Part shown: in pieces, positions 31,402 to 41,912 of the stretch
Numbering within the stretch: the stretch's first letter is position 1
Layout: every line of letters starts with the position of its first letter
Assembly (NCBI GenBank): GCA_013995675.1
Contig: VWRR01000013.1
Coordinates: forward strand, 186,001 to 250,000
DNA: 64,000 bases
Direction of reading: 5' to 3'
Origin: Cyanidiococcus yangmingshanensis
Lineage: Eukaryota > Rhodophyta > Bangiophyceae > Cyanidiales > Cyanidiaceae
The notes under the pieces: generated by a model
The model's database searches: none
The model's input: only the letters and a program-made list of their open reading frames with translations
Told to the model about the DNA's origin: nothing
Translations under genes and position numbers: made by a program

Positions 31402-32964
31402 CTATGAAACTGCCTGCATTTGCGCTTCGCATTCGTGGACCGAGCTCTCCGCACCGCTGCTGGCAACTGATTGATTCGACTGAGGCTGCGTCCAAGGCAC
31501 TTGTACCCGCTGCAAGTCTTCGGCGATGAAAATCGTAAAACGGCCACCACTTGCTGCTTGCTGTGCCTCCGCTAGAAGATGCTTACTGGTTTTGCTCTCT
31601 TGATCATCATAACGAGCACTAATATGGGTCAGCGCGAGCGCTCCAGTGACCCCAACTCGCTTGGCAAAAGCGCCAGCCATTCGGGCCGTGCTATGCTGGA
31701 CCGAACGAGCCCGGTGAGACAACTCATCCCCGAGCGTGGCCTCATGGACAAGAAGTTGACATTCTCGAGCAGCGGGTAGAATCAGGGTTGAGTCACAGGT
31801 ATCGCCAAGAATCACCACTTTCCGGGGAGCTTTTGGCGGTAACAGCACCTCTGCTGGTTCAATCCATTTGTTCGAATCGTACGGGTGGAGTACTCGTCGA
31901 CCCAGCTTCAGATCTTTGAAGACGGGGTGCGCCTCTAACTTATACTTTTCCCGAAGAATCTCTGTGTTCAGCCGATGTGCTCCCACTTTTTCCACGACAG
32001 TGTACCCAAAGCAAGGGACAGAGTGTTGCAACGGTGCCACATAGACGGAGCCGCGCTCATCGTCAACGATCTTCAAAGCAATAGAGCCAATGGTGACCGG
32101 ATCTGGCAGATCAGTCTCTACATCCGCTCTGGAACGAAAAAAATAATCGGAACCAGGCTCTTCAAAAGGCAACGGAGGAAGTCTACAAGTGATCGGGCTG
32201 TTGAGGGACTCTGTCCAGGTGCGCCACTGCTGTCGCGAACTGCGGCTCTCATCACCGTTGCACTTTTTGCTCCATTCGTACCACTCTTTGAGCATTCCGC
32301 ATGAAGGCGGAACGATCTCATGCATACAGAGTCGCAGTCGAGGATGCGCCTTGCCAACACCAAGGGAGGACCGGACAAGGAGTCGAAGGCCCGGGGGTCC
32401 GTACACATGAATCAGCGGGGGACCTCTTCTGGCGTCCTCCTCCCCTGCGTCGCTATCAGCGACAAGTGCGGAAGCATCATTGTCGTTGTTGTTCATGCCG
32501 AGACCACATAAAAGCCCGGCAAGCCCGAAACAGTGATCCCCGTGAAGGTGTGTGAGGAAAATGCGCTCGATCCGACCCATATGCAGATGACTGCGACAGA
32601 GCTGGTGCTGAGTCGCTTCGCCTACATCAAAGAGCCACAAGGAAGCCGCTTTGCGATGTTCAGCAAGGCCAATGCGTAAGGCGATAGAGGATACGTTCCG
32701 TTTCGTGGAAGGAGCCGCGGCACCAGTACCCAGAAACGTCAACTCGAGTCCCTGGAAGCTTCCACGCAGCTTCGCGGGCAAAGAAGCACTTGGGTCTGGC
32801 GAGTTTGCGGTTTCATTGGTCGCGCTCGCGTAGCTCACGAAGCGAGTAGCAGCTATGGGGGCCAGGAACCACTTTGCTCGTCCTCGAGTGGACACCACGG
32901 CGGTCATCATCGTGCCGAGTCCCTTTGAGGCGAAAGCCCGTCCAATGCACTGCCGAAATAGCAT
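31402..32964 (-). CDS. tRNase Z (RNase Z, ELAC-type), probably organelle-targeted
   Basis: This endonuclease removes the 3' trailer of tRNA precursors. The 520 residues start at the ATG at 32964. Residues 1-65 are Arg/Ala/Ser-rich with few acids, a plausible targeting peptide. The metallo-beta-lactamase core begins at about 74 (LELTFLGTGAAAPS). The metal motif HLHGDH is at 139-144. Further landmarks are IHVYGPPGLRLLV, GYTVVEK, VVILGDTCDS, LLVHEATLGDE with the downstream HSTA, and ALTHISARY. It has one catalytic domain, as in the short form, with a Ser/Asp-rich insert at about 165-190 in place of the usual exosite spacing. Family is certain; compartment is inferred. Confidence 0.95.
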   Translation of the reverse strand: MLFRQCIGRAFASKGLGTMMTAVVSTRGRAKWFLAPIAATRFVSYASATNETANSPDPSASLPAKLRGSFQGLELTFLGTGAAAPSTKRNVSSIALRIGLAEHRKAASLWLFDVGEATQHQLCRSHLHMGRIERIFLTHLHGDHCFGLAGLLCGLGMNNNDNDASALVADSDAGEEDARRGPPLIHVYGPPGLRLLVRSSLGVGKAHPRLRLCMHEIVPPSCGMLKEWYEWSKKCNGDESRSSRQQWRTWTESLNSPITCRLPPLPFEEPGSDYFFRSRADVETDLPDPVTIGSIALKIVDDERGSVYVAPLQHSVPCFGYTVVEKVGAHRLNTEILREKYKLEAHPVFKDLKLGRRVLHPYDSNKWIEPAEVLLPPKAPRKVVILGDTCDSTLILPAARECQLLVHEATLGDELSHRARSVQHSTARMAGAFAKRVGVTGALALTHISARYDDQESKTSKHLLAEAQQAASGGRFTIFIAEDLQRVQVPWTQPQSNQSVASSGAESSVHECEAQMQAVS

Positions 32965-33510
32965 GCAGACTCCAAGAATGCAGCAGAGCGGATATGTTAG
33001 TAAGAACTAGCAACACCACCGAAGCTAGTGTCCTCTCGTCTCGACGACGAGCAGCACCGGCTTTGCTGTCGAGCGAATGTCCGAGTCGTCAAGCACGACT
33101 ACCGAAGCGGATACCTTTTCACCAGGAAAGCACCTTATGTCACCTCGATAAACCTAGACTTTGCTCCGAAACGAGCAATGTGCCTGTTGGTGCGGGGAAA
33201 AACGAGTTCAGCTGTTTCGAGAGCGCTTGGGTGCCGGCACGAAAACGGAGTGCGGGTCCCGAGCCACTCTTACAGTCCTGACGGCCAGAGCCACTTCTAG
33301 ATAGATCGAGGCTTCTACAACGATCGTCACAGCAACCGCTCGATACCAATTCCGTTCTCGAAGCGATAAAATAAGCGCAGCACCGTTCGAAACCAGGTCG
33401 CTGTTTCGAAAGTAACTCGCCGGGCGATGAAACGTTCCCTCGCAAAAAAGTTTTCTCAACCACTTGCGCTTTAAGGATTTACGTCTACGCACCGTCCCTT
33501 TCAGCGGTGT
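32965..33510. other. Divergent intergenic region
   Basis: It lies between RNase Z (-) and the GT31-like gene (+) and should contain both promoters. Frames at 32874-33281 (+) and 33140-33492 (-) overlap each other and show no domain. Confidence 0.45.
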
Positions 33511-34914
33511 ATGCCGACGCGTAGTGCCGCACGGAACAGTGGCTCTAGTTCATCAATGCTTGAAACGAATGAGAGTGTGTTGAATAGACCAATGCTGCCA
33601 CGAAGGAGGTCACTTAAAGACGGGTGGAGCCTTCGTTCCACGGGCTTGGCGATGAGCCAGAGGTTTCGACGGCTCACGAGCCAAAGAACGCTGTTTGTTT
33701 TTCTCGTGCTTCTAGGACTATGGACGACTCTTCGCCTAACGTTTTGTGCACTAACCACCTCGATGAACCATTTGAGTCGTTGGTCTTTCTGTCTCTCAGC
33801 TCGCGATCGTCACTGGCTCGGCCTCGACGGGGAGTCGCTCGACCCGCTCAGTCCCTACGTAATAGCGCCTGGCCCACGCTCACTCCATCTCGCCTCTTGC
33901 AGCAAAGACGTCTTGGTGCTTGTACGAACCTCGAAGAAAACGTATCCGCAGAGGGCGCCGACTATCATCCGTACCTGGTTGCGGGACTTTCCCCGAGAAC
34001 GGGTCTTCTTCGTTTCGCCGGACCCGTTGCCAGACTATGGAGCCAATGTGCTCGTGCTCGACATTCTTCGCACCGATATCTACTATGGACACACATACAG
34101 TCCAGATGCAGTCGGAACGCCAGTCTTTCTCGAGCTGATGAGAAAGTTCGGGGCAAACTATCTGCTTATCGTGGACGACGACACGTATGTGTTCGGTGAG
34201 AACTTTTGCAACACGCTGCACGAATTAGAGGTGAGCCGTCGGTCAGAGTTTTTGTACTCTGGGTTCAGTTTCTGCATGGATGCTCCATACGGAGCCTATA
34301 TGCACATGCGCTGCATTACACCGCCAGAGGCAACTCGTCCGCTTCCGACCCACAAACCATGCACGGTCGGTTTCGCCTATGGTGGAGGCGGTGTGGTCAT
34401 GAATCGAGCGCTGGTGAAAGCACTCGCTTCTGTCGCTAATGAGTGTTGGAATCAGACGTATTGCATACGGGGCGGCTCGTTGCGAACCTGGTGGTGCATG
34501 TATTTTCATCCGGAGATATTCAAAGGAAAGGAGCAGCAGATGGATATGCACTGGTCTTTCATGCCGAATCGACCTTCGTATTATTTGCAGACCATGGGAA
34601 AACGCGGGCTCGTGCAGGGAGTCCCACACAATTCAAGTTATCGTCCGGCTAGCTTTCACCATATTGAAGGTGCCGAAGCCTACTGGTTGTATTCATTGCG
34701 ACTGGCTCCTGATCCACAGCGACTTGCTCTGCCTGCTGACTGGCGGGGACAGGTAACGATGGCACACATTTTTGGACATCCTCCACCATGGGCCGGTGAC
34801 TGCGAAGGGAGCTTCTTCCGCAAGGCCCAGAAAGAGGCGGAGGATAGGATGAAACGAATTCGGGAAAAGCTTGCCAATGCACAGGACAAGGGTCAATCTC
34901 AGAGGAAAGTCTAA
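33511..34914 (+). CDS. Fringe/C1GALT-like glycosyltransferase (GT31), type II membrane protein
   Basis: This encodes 467 residues from an ATG. A basic cytoplasmic N-terminus is followed by one membrane anchor at about 60-80 (TLFVFLVLLGLWTTLRL), then a luminal stem and catalytic domain. The DxD-type motif IVDDDTYVFGENF (DDD at 222-224) binds the metal and sugar nucleotide. Other fringe-family features are VLVRTSKKTYPQRAPTII-RTW, RVFFVSP and the GFAYGGGGVVMNRAL loop. Cysteine pairs are consistent with a Golgi lumen enzyme. The product adds a beta-1,3-linked sugar to glycans; the acceptor cannot be told. The C-terminal tail is charged and helical. Confidence 0.88.
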   Translation: MPTRSAARNSGSSSSMLETNESVLNRPMLPRRRSLKDGWSLRSTGLAMSQRFRRLTSQRTLFVFLVLLGLWTTLRLTFCALTTSMNHLSRWSFCLSARDRHWLGLDGESLDPLSPYVIAPGPRSLHLASCSKDVLVLVRTSKKTYPQRAPTIIRTWLRDFPRERVFFVSPDPLPDYGANVLVLDILRTDIYYGHTYSPDAVGTPVFLELMRKFGANYLLIVDDDTYVFGENFCNTLHELEVSRRSEFLYSGFSFCMDAPYGAYMHMRCITPPEATRPLPTHKPCTVGFAYGGGGVVMNRALVKALASVANECWNQTYCIRGGSLRTWWCMYFHPEIFKGKEQQMDMHWSFMPNRPSYYLQTMGKRGLVQGVPHNSSYRPASFHHIEGAEAYWLYSLRLAPDPQRLALPADWRGQVTMAHIFGHPPPWAGDCEGSFFRKAQKEAEDRMKRIREKLANAQDKGQSQRKV

Positions 34915-35388
34915 GGATGCCTGAACAAGCCATCAATTCCGCGAGTTGTTTTAGAAGAGGCAAGCTGTACCCTGGCTCTGCCGGCAGGCATGTCATGCTC
35001 GGGTACCCTGTTCGGCAAACCCAGGATGCCAGGAGCGATTCATGACCTCGTTGGAGAGGCTGCAACGATAGCCCAAACGCTCCAGGTCGTGATGGGCAAG
35101 CTCACGCTTTGTATCCGGGGCTCATTTTGTCACGTATCTGTAAGTGTTTGGCGCGAGCTGAATGAACCATCCGCTTTGACCAGCAGGAACAGTCGTTTCC
35201 TACGAGTGTGTGCATTCTTGCCGCAGGACGGATGCAGCGCCTGCGTTTTGTCCGCGCTGTGGAGCGGGACATGTCAGCCGACTCAAAGGCAACATATGGT
35301 AAATGGCTAGTATTTGTTTTGAAGCTTGGCGCTCCGCCTTTTGCTTTGCATGACCAGGAAGAAAAAACGAGCCAAGCATCCGACTCAT
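34915..35388. other. Convergent intergenic region
   Basis: It holds 3' flanks of the GT31-like (+) and TEX10-like (-) genes. Frames here (34990-35310 plus, 35102-35410 minus) are antisense to each other and lack domains. Confidence 0.45.
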
Positions 35389-37566
35389 TTACGTGTGGGC
35401 GGTCCCGCACTCACTGAGCTGGTGCAGCGCGTATCGCAACCAAGGAAATGGGCGAGACAGTGCCATCCATTCCCGGCGGAGCAACGTGTATGCCTCCTGT
35501 CGTTCTTGAGCGGATGGGCCTGCCACTGCTCGTTCTGTATCGATCGTACCCTGAGGCGTTTCCAGGCTGATGTCCAGCCGGGACAAGCCGCGCGCGAGGG
35601 CCACCAGTAGAAGGAAGCGCGTCTCTAGGACCATGTACTGGGAGAGCGAAAGCACGCTTCTCCAGCGCCCATATCTAATCACTTTTTCGTGTTCTTGGCA
35701 AGCAGCCATGGCTCGTTCAAGACGCAGTGGTACGCAGCCTCCTGATAGAAACAGCAAACGTTCTAGCAGTGCCTCGATTTCCATAAGGAGGCAGGGCGCA
35801 AGCTCCGTTATAACCAAAAGGTTCCGACTAGGCACTGCAAAGAAGGGTGCCATGACCAACATGATTGATCGACATCCGTCTTTCTCGATGAAAGCGACCT
35901 GCGGGCCTTGGAGCACTCGGCGGACGAGGCGCAGGCACTCTGCTGCGATAGATTGCTCCATCCGGCCTCGATCTGCTGCCCGAGCGCTCAGTAGAAACCG
36001 ATAAGCCAGCTTGACAGCACCAATGAGACAATCCTGGTCGCCATATCGTTCCAACATGGGCCAGTCAGATCTCTTGAGGTGCGGTGGAGAAGATGCGCTT
36101 CTTTCAGTTGAAAGCGTGCATCTCCGGAGCCAGTCCTGACGCCAGGCTTGTTGCACCAGTGACGGAAAACGCGACATGGATAGGAGGCGCCAAGCCAAGC
36201 CTTCTTCCACAGCTGCAGGAACCATCTCCTCTGAGATGATATCAGGACGGGAGAGCGCTTCGGCGATGGTGATGGTCAGAGAGGCGAACGCACGGTCTGT
36301 CTCGCGCGTCCGCGGTTTGTTCTTCCAACGTGGTTCTAAGTAACGTGCCCAAATTCGATAGACCCAATGTACAAATGTTAATGAGGATCCCACGGGCGAT
36401 GATATCGCACCAGACACTCTGGCAACACTGCACTGCTCGAGAAGCACGCACTGATTGAGCAAGCCGTAGAGACGAGAGTCCCAGATTCCATCCTCCAACA
36501 CGAAGCTTGTCATAACCCGAAATGCCTCGCGATAAAAGCCTCTCAGAAGAGGAATGCTTTTGGTCATAGCTTGACGATGGGTTTCCGTGACGAATCGAAT
36601 CAAAGAGAGATTCAAAGACGGCGCAGAGTCTGGTACTCGGACGAGTCGCACCGTTGGTGTTTCACCGGGGTGGACTCGAAACACAACCGGATCTACTGCT
36701 TGCGCAACGAGATCTAGAGGAGCGCCATGCCCATAGCCTGTTTCTTCTTTCATGGTGATACTTTGCGTGGCCAGGTTCCCCCGCAACTGTCCTCCAAGCG
36801 AATCCGACGGATCGGAAGGGTGCTGTTTGGTGCGGCTCGCTGCCACCTCCAGGAGCAAATCGAGCGCATCGAGACATGCTTCTAGGTTTGCTCCTTGCGC
36901 CAGATGCGGTCGGTGCTGCATAGAAAGGCTCGGCTCACTAGTCGCACCTTCTTTGAGCAGCGCAGCAGTATCTCCTCCCGCCCAGTGGATCCATGCCTGT
37001 ATGAACGTGGTGATCATGGCATCATCAGCGAGGATCTCCATCAAAACGGGGCGCCATTTCATGCTGGACTCTGCAACCATGTCGCAGAGAAGCCGAAAGC
37101 TCTCCATTCGACTATCGACCTTGGGAGAAGCGGCAGCGCCAGCTATTCGCAGCAGCACCGCTCGCAAAACAGGCGAGAGGTCCAGGTCGTTGCCCCCCAA
37201 ACGAAGCAGCTGCAGCACCAGTTGAGCCGCCTGTTCTCGTCCCCGTGCCCGTGAAGGCTCCGTCGCAAGAACGACTATCTTATCGAAAAGCTTCAACCAG
37301 GTAAAAGGAAGCGACTTGATGCTCATATCCCGCTGCTCCATTGAACGCAGCAGCGTCGAAATTCGCTCGACCGCCTCCAGTCGCAGCATCACGTGGTGAC
37401 TCTTCAGCTGTTCCTCATAGCGTTGAAGTGTAGCAATCAGCGTATTCGCAGCTTCAGCCCGCTTCTGTACAGGCCGATGAATGCGTTTGGAGACAAAACC
37501 AGTCTCTGTCCAGGTAGCTGGCCGTTGAGGAGCACCTAGCCGACGTCGACGTTGGGCTAGCTTCAT
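35389..37566 (-). CDS. TEX10/Ipi1-like pre-rRNA processing protein
   Basis: This encodes 725 residues from the ATG at 37566. The basic N-terminus (KLAQRRRRLG) leads into TWTETGFVSKRIHRPVQKR, the stretch that in TEX10/Ipi1 precedes the helical repeats. The rest is alpha-helical, Leu-rich and ARM/HEAT-like (HVMLRLEAVERISTLLRS, SRMESFRLLCDMVAESSM). In yeast Ipi1 works with Rix1 and Ipi3, and TEX10 with PELP1, WDR18 and LAS1L, in removal of ITS2 and 60S export. The N-terminal match supports the family; the long C-terminal half is divergent. A generic HEAT-repeat protein is the alternative. Confidence 0.75.
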   Translation of the reverse strand: MKLAQRRRRLGAPQRPATWTETGFVSKRIHRPVQKRAEAANTLIATLQRYEEQLKSHHVMLRLEAVERISTLLRSMEQRDMSIKSLPFTWLKLFDKIVVLATEPSRARGREQAAQLVLQLLRLGGNDLDLSPVLRAVLLRIAGAAASPKVDSRMESFRLLCDMVAESSMKWRPVLMEILADDAMITTFIQAWIHWAGGDTAALLKEGATSEPSLSMQHRPHLAQGANLEACLDALDLLLEVAASRTKQHPSDPSDSLGGQLRGNLATQSITMKEETGYGHGAPLDLVAQAVDPVVFRVHPGETPTVRLVRVPDSAPSLNLSLIRFVTETHRQAMTKSIPLLRGFYREAFRVMTSFVLEDGIWDSRLYGLLNQCVLLEQCSVARVSGAISSPVGSSLTFVHWVYRIWARYLEPRWKNKPRTRETDRAFASLTITIAEALSRPDIISEEMVPAAVEEGLAWRLLSMSRFPSLVQQAWRQDWLRRCTLSTERSASSPPHLKRSDWPMLERYGDQDCLIGAVKLAYRFLLSARAADRGRMEQSIAAECLRLVRRVLQGPQVAFIEKDGCRSIMLVMAPFFAVPSRNLLVITELAPCLLMEIEALLERLLFLSGGCVPLRLERAMAACQEHEKVIRYGRWRSVLSLSQYMVLETRFLLLVALARGLSRLDISLETPQGTIDTERAVAGPSAQERQEAYTLLRREWMALSRPFPWLRYALHQLSECGTAHT

Positions 37567-38258
37567 CGCCGTCTCCAGAAAGGTAAAACCAATCTTTTCG
37601 TTCTAATCAGATTCAACTACGAAAAAATTGATTCCATCAAATGACAAGTTTCATCAGCTTGGGACCAGAAGCTCTTGTGTATCTGGAACGGAGACCCTAC
37701 GAGCAAGGTTTGGCCCCCCCCCCGAAACGATAGGATTTGCGGTACGAATCGCGAGCCAGCCATGTCGGCCAGTGGCCTTTCGAAGGAGTCGATGCGCGTT
37801 CGCCTCGATACCGAATGAAGAATGCTCGAAGAAGATACCTTTCTAAAGGAGCATTGTCGATGTCATTGTATCTCTATTTGTAGATCATCTATAAGATCCG
37901 ATGATATAACGGTGATATCTTCATTGAGTTCATTCAAACGTTCGAGACTTGGACGCCTTCTCTATAGTGATAGAGATTGTTTTCCTCCGACCGGTTATTC
38001 ATCGGTCCATGACACCTCTGTTATTCGATGGCACTGCATCGCAATACAGCATAGCACAGATCGAAGCCAGCTCCATGGACCACGTTCTGGAACGAACGAG
38101 ACTTGGACGTCTCTGGACGAGACTGGCATTTGCCATTCTTGGCGGGAACTCGTCTCGCATGCGTGCTCGTTGGCAACGCCGACGGCATGCGTGCACTTGT
38201 TCGTATCCATGCACCGTTGTGGCAGTAACCTTTTGAAAAACAGTCAGCACTGAGCGTC
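37567..38258. other. Divergent intergenic region with a C10 tract
   Basis: It separates TEX10-like (-) from RBBP4-like (+) and should hold both promoters. A run of ten C occurs at about 37714-37723. The 13-mer CGAGACTTGGACG occurs twice (about 37951 and 38096). No gene is supported; frames at 37822-38253 (+) and 37995-38455 (-) are antisense to each other. Confidence 0.45.
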
Positions 38259-39669
38259 ATGGAGTCTGAAAACTCAGATGAACGTTTGATCAACGAAGAA
38301 TATAAGATATGGAAGAAGAACACGCCTTTCTTGTATGATTTGGTTCTGACCAAGGCTTTGGAGTGGCCTTCGCTGACCGTGGAGTGGCTCCCGGAGCGAC
38401 GCATCTCGGAGGGTCGCACCAGCTGCGCCGCAAACTTACTCCTTGGGACGCACACCTCCGATGCAGAGCAGAACTTTCTTATGGTTGCTGAAGTGAGACT
38501 TCCATTCTACGAGGGTGAGTCGGAGGACGCAGACACGGGTCGGCCGTCGAGTACGGCAGTCGCTGCCTCTGGGCCGGCGGCTGACTCGGAGGAGGCTGGT
38601 TACGGGAACGGGCCGCCGCTCAGTAGAATCGAGATTCGTCAGAAGATCAATCATGATGGAGAAGTGAACAGGGCTCGGTATTGGCCGAAGAATCCGTTCG
38701 TTGTGGCAACGAAATCGCCCTCGAGTCTAGTCTACCTGTATGATCTGGCAAAGCATCCGAGCAAACCGCCGGCGGACGGTCGTATCGAAGCCCAAGCGGT
38801 GCTCACTGGTCACCAGAAGGAGGGCTTCGGCCTTGCGTGGTCTCCAAATGAGCAAGCTGGTCTTCTCTCCTGTGCTGACGATATGCTCATCTGTCAGTAC
38901 GACGTGCACGCAATTTTAGCCGGGGAGACTGCGACGAGCGCGGCGGCCGTGGCCTCTGGCTCCCCGGGTGGTCGACGCACAGCACTTGCGAGTCCACCGC
39001 AGTACGGTCCCGTTCGGGTTTACACTGGACACAAGGCAGTCGTAGAAGATGTCGCATGGTGTATCCACAACCCGCACCTGTTTATATCTGCGGGCGATGA
39101 TCGACAGATTATGCTTTGGGATACGCGAGAGGCAGCGTCTAATCGAGCGACCGCAGCATTCGAGGCCCACAAAGCCGAAGTGAACTGTGTGGCGTTCAGC
39201 CCTTTCAGTGCGAATGTATTTGCCTCGGGTTCCAATGACTGTACGGTAGCCATGTGGGATGTACGATATCTGAAAATGAAGATGCACTCCTTTGAGGCGC
39301 ACGCTGACGCGATTCAACAGCTCTCCTGGTCACCAACCGAAGAGACCATACTAGCTTCCGCTGGTGCGGATCGGCGATTGATGATCTGGGACCTAAGTCG
39401 GATTGGGCTGGAGCAGTCACCGGAGGATGCCGAGGATGGGCCTCCCGAGCTGCTTTTCGTTCACGGCGGACACACGGCCAAAATCAGCGACTTTGGCTGG
39501 AGTCAGAATGAGCCTTGGTTAATTGCCTCAGTCGCTGAAGATAATATCCTGCAAGTGTGGCAGGTTGGAGAGCATATCTACGCAGGAGGACGACGACTCT
39601 CGAAATGATGAAGCAGATGAGCACAGCGATCAGGATGCTGGCGAGAAAGATCCTGTCGATCTAGAATGA
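38259..39669 (+). CDS. RBBP4/MSI1 histone-binding WD40 protein, with frame break near the end
   Basis: This is a seven-bladed propeller that carries histone H4/H3 for CAF-1, Polycomb and deacetylase complexes. The N-terminal helix and first blade are classic (INEEYKIWKKNTPFLYDL, LEWPSLTVEWLP). WD repeats follow with GHKAVVEDVAWC, SAGDDRQIMLWDTR, FEAHKAEVNCVAFSPF, FASGSNDCTVAMWDVR and AGADRRLMIWDLSRIG. The acidic loop of the family (QSPEDAEDGPPELLF) is present. The first frame stops at 39608 with a basic tail. The +1 frame instead gives the expected acidic tail (EDDDSRNDEADEHSDQDAG) ending at 39669, so one surplus base near 39583-39592 (GGAGGA) is likely. Confidence 0.95.
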
Positions 39670-40287
39670 GGGTTTTCCCCTAGATTTCCTAGATTCGCCT
39701 TTCCGTCAGGCGTTTGCGTTCGTGTCAGCACCTGGGCGTCTGTGTTGCGAGCCCGGTATTGGTAACGGGACTCGAATCCAAATTCTCAGCTGCTCTGGGT
39801 CTCATTCAGAATCACAAACAGCAGCGTCCACTGCGTTTTTTGGGTCGTGCAGGATAAATGCAAGTCTGGCACCTGTAGCGGTCGAATCCAGGTGACTCGC
39901 TTGGTGCTGACACGCTAGCGTCTCCTTGTTGAAACGCAGCATGTTCGGAAAGAACGGTTGCAATAGAGCCAGTCCAGAGCGCTTCTCATTCACTGCAGTG
40001 GCTCGAGACGCGATCCGACAAAGCGTTGGGTTCGCACGACCGCCACTGTTTGTCAGGTGCGACTAGACAAACAACTTGCGAGAATTTTACGGAAGCGCAC
40101 GATTCTCTGAAGGATGCGTCAGGTTCCGGCAGACGTCGCAATGCCCGGTTTCCGACTAGTTTTGCCATCTCCGTGGTCCAAAAACAGCATCTAGCAAGCC
40201 GAACGGAGCGTCGACGAACACAGACGTTCAAGTGACCCGCTCGGATACTGCCGTCGAGCACGATCATCGGCGCAACGACACTTGGAG
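39670..40287. other. Convergent intergenic region
   Basis: It lies between the RBBP4-like (+) and RsmI (-) ends. Minus-strand frames at 39802-39993 and 39986-40267 have no recognised domain. Confidence 0.45.
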
Positions 40288-41763
40288 TCAGGTGTGTCTC
40301 TTCGAATCTGGAGCGGGATTATCACGAACCGAATTACCCAACTGTTGACGCAGTTGCAGGGCCATGGCATAGGCGCTCTTGCGACGCATCGCTGGCAGCG
40401 CTTTTGCGACACAACGAGCGACGGCAGCGGCGGAGAGTCCCTCTTGGAGCAGTACCGTCATCAAGGTGGAGACGTGAACTCGTTCGTCGCCAGCGCCGAT
40501 GGAATGCGGCGGCTCCTCAGAGATATCCATCGCGTTCGCAGATGGCTCTCCGTTGGAATCAAGAGGCCGAGAATCCGACGCTCCCGGTTGCCGCACTGGG
40601 GGACCGAGCACCAAACAGTACTCACCGCGTGACCCCTGTTGCTCTACATGACCGAGCGCCTCAACGAGAAGGCCCCGAAAAATCTCTTCATGGAGTTTGG
40701 TCAACTCCCTCGCCATACAGATCCGTATCGGCTCTGCCTCGGCGTCTGTCGATACTATGAGGCGCTTCTCTGTTGCAACGAGTTCATGAAGCGTCTCCAA
40801 CAATCGATGGGGAGCCTCGTAGAGAATAACGGGCCGATAGCGAGCCTCTCGAATGATCGCCTCAACGAGACGAGTACGTTGTTGTCGCCACCGCCCGTGT
40901 CCCGACAGCCGATGAGGTAAAAATCCATAGAACGCGAAACTATTGCCGAGAAGTTCCTCCCAAGTACCTGCTCCGGGCTGGCGATCTCTTGGCTCTCCCA
41001 GTAGACCACTGACTGTCAAGGCCGCAATAGCGGCACATGCGCCAGGCACGGATACAACCGGTATCTTGCGCTGAATCGCCTCTCGAACGAGTTGACTACC
41101 AGGATCAGCGATCAACGGCGTTCCTGCATCACAGACCAAAGCGATTGCGGCACGTTCGGTTTCGAGCTGCGTCAGCAGAAACGGAAGTTGCTCTCGCCAG
41201 TTGTGCTCGTGATGAGCGATCTGCTTTCGCAACGAGATACCATAGTGGCTGAGTAGCTTCCCCGTGTGTCGGGTGTCCTCTGCCGCGATCCAGTCCACTT
41301 GGCGTAGCACAGCCAGCGCTCGGAAGCTCAGGTCTCCCAAGTGACCGATCGGCGTGGCCACGATATAGAGTCGACCGCGCTCCACTGGCGCCAAGTGCAG
41401 TACCTGTCCGAGCGCCTTCGACCAGGACGACGTGTCGCTTGCCTCCGGGGACAGTGTCGCCACGAACCGCGACAGAGAGGCGTCTCCTCGATGCCGTGAG
41501 CGTAGATCCAGCAGAGTGCGCAAAAGTTGGCCTCGGTTATGCAAACAACACTGACCAGTAGAAGGCTTATGAAAAGCTGGCGTCACCGGTAGACCGCGGA
41601 ACGCCTGCAGCCATCGCTGGAACAGCTGGGCCCGATGACAACAACGGCTGCGCGGTGCCGTCACCGACGAATAGCGAACGCAAGGGAGCAAGGGCCTTAC
41701 AAACGCTCGTATCATTCTCTGGTTACGCCATCCGTTGACCCAAGGTGGAGAGACGACGTCCAT
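40288..41763 (-). CDS. RsmI-type 16S rRNA 2'-O-methyltransferase, probably plastid
   Basis: This enzyme methylates the ribose of C1402 in bacterial-type small-subunit rRNA using SAM. The frame reaches a GTG at 41853, but the first ATG is at 41763 (491 residues). About 130 residues of Arg/Ser/Leu-rich N-terminus precede the enzyme and would suit plastid (or mitochondrial) import. The tetrapyrrole-methylase fold is complete: GRLYIVATPIGHLGDLSFRA, AAEDTRHTGKLLSHYGI, LVCDAGTPLIADPGS, VVSVPGACAAIAALTVSGL, YGFLPHRL, RPVILYEAPHRLLETL, then CMARELTKLHEEIFRG and GEYCLVLGPP. It is divergent with the HCF173-like gene, only 149 bp away. Confidence 0.93.
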   Translation of the reverse strand: MDVVSPPWVNGWRNQRMIRAFVRPLLPCVRYSSVTAPRSRCCHRAQLFQRWLQAFRGLPVTPAFHKPSTGQCCLHNRGQLLRTLLDLRSRHRGDASLSRFVATLSPEASDTSSWSKALGQVLHLAPVERGRLYIVATPIGHLGDLSFRALAVLRQVDWIAAEDTRHTGKLLSHYGISLRKQIAHHEHNWREQLPFLLTQLETERAAIALVCDAGTPLIADPGSQLVREAIQRKIPVVSVPGACAAIAALTVSGLLGEPRDRQPGAGTWEELLGNSFAFYGFLPHRLSGHGRWRQQRTRLVEAIIREARYRPVILYEAPHRLLETLHELVATEKRLIVSTDAEAEPIRICMARELTKLHEEIFRGLLVEALGHVEQQGSRGEYCLVLGPPVRQPGASDSRPLDSNGEPSANAMDISEEPPHSIGAGDERVHVSTLMTVLLQEGLSAAAVARCVAKALPAMRRKSAYAMALQLRQQLGNSVRDNPAPDSKRHT

Positions 41764-41912
41764 GAACAGGCCACCCCAGCAGCAACTTGGGTAGCGAACG
41801 CCCTTCCCGAGTCGGACCGGAGGCGAACGACTCTCGATGGAACGAGCCGGCACAATCTCCAGAAGCGTTGGTGTTGTTGTCGGTCAAGTGAACAACGCCG
41901 TTTCCGTTCAGG

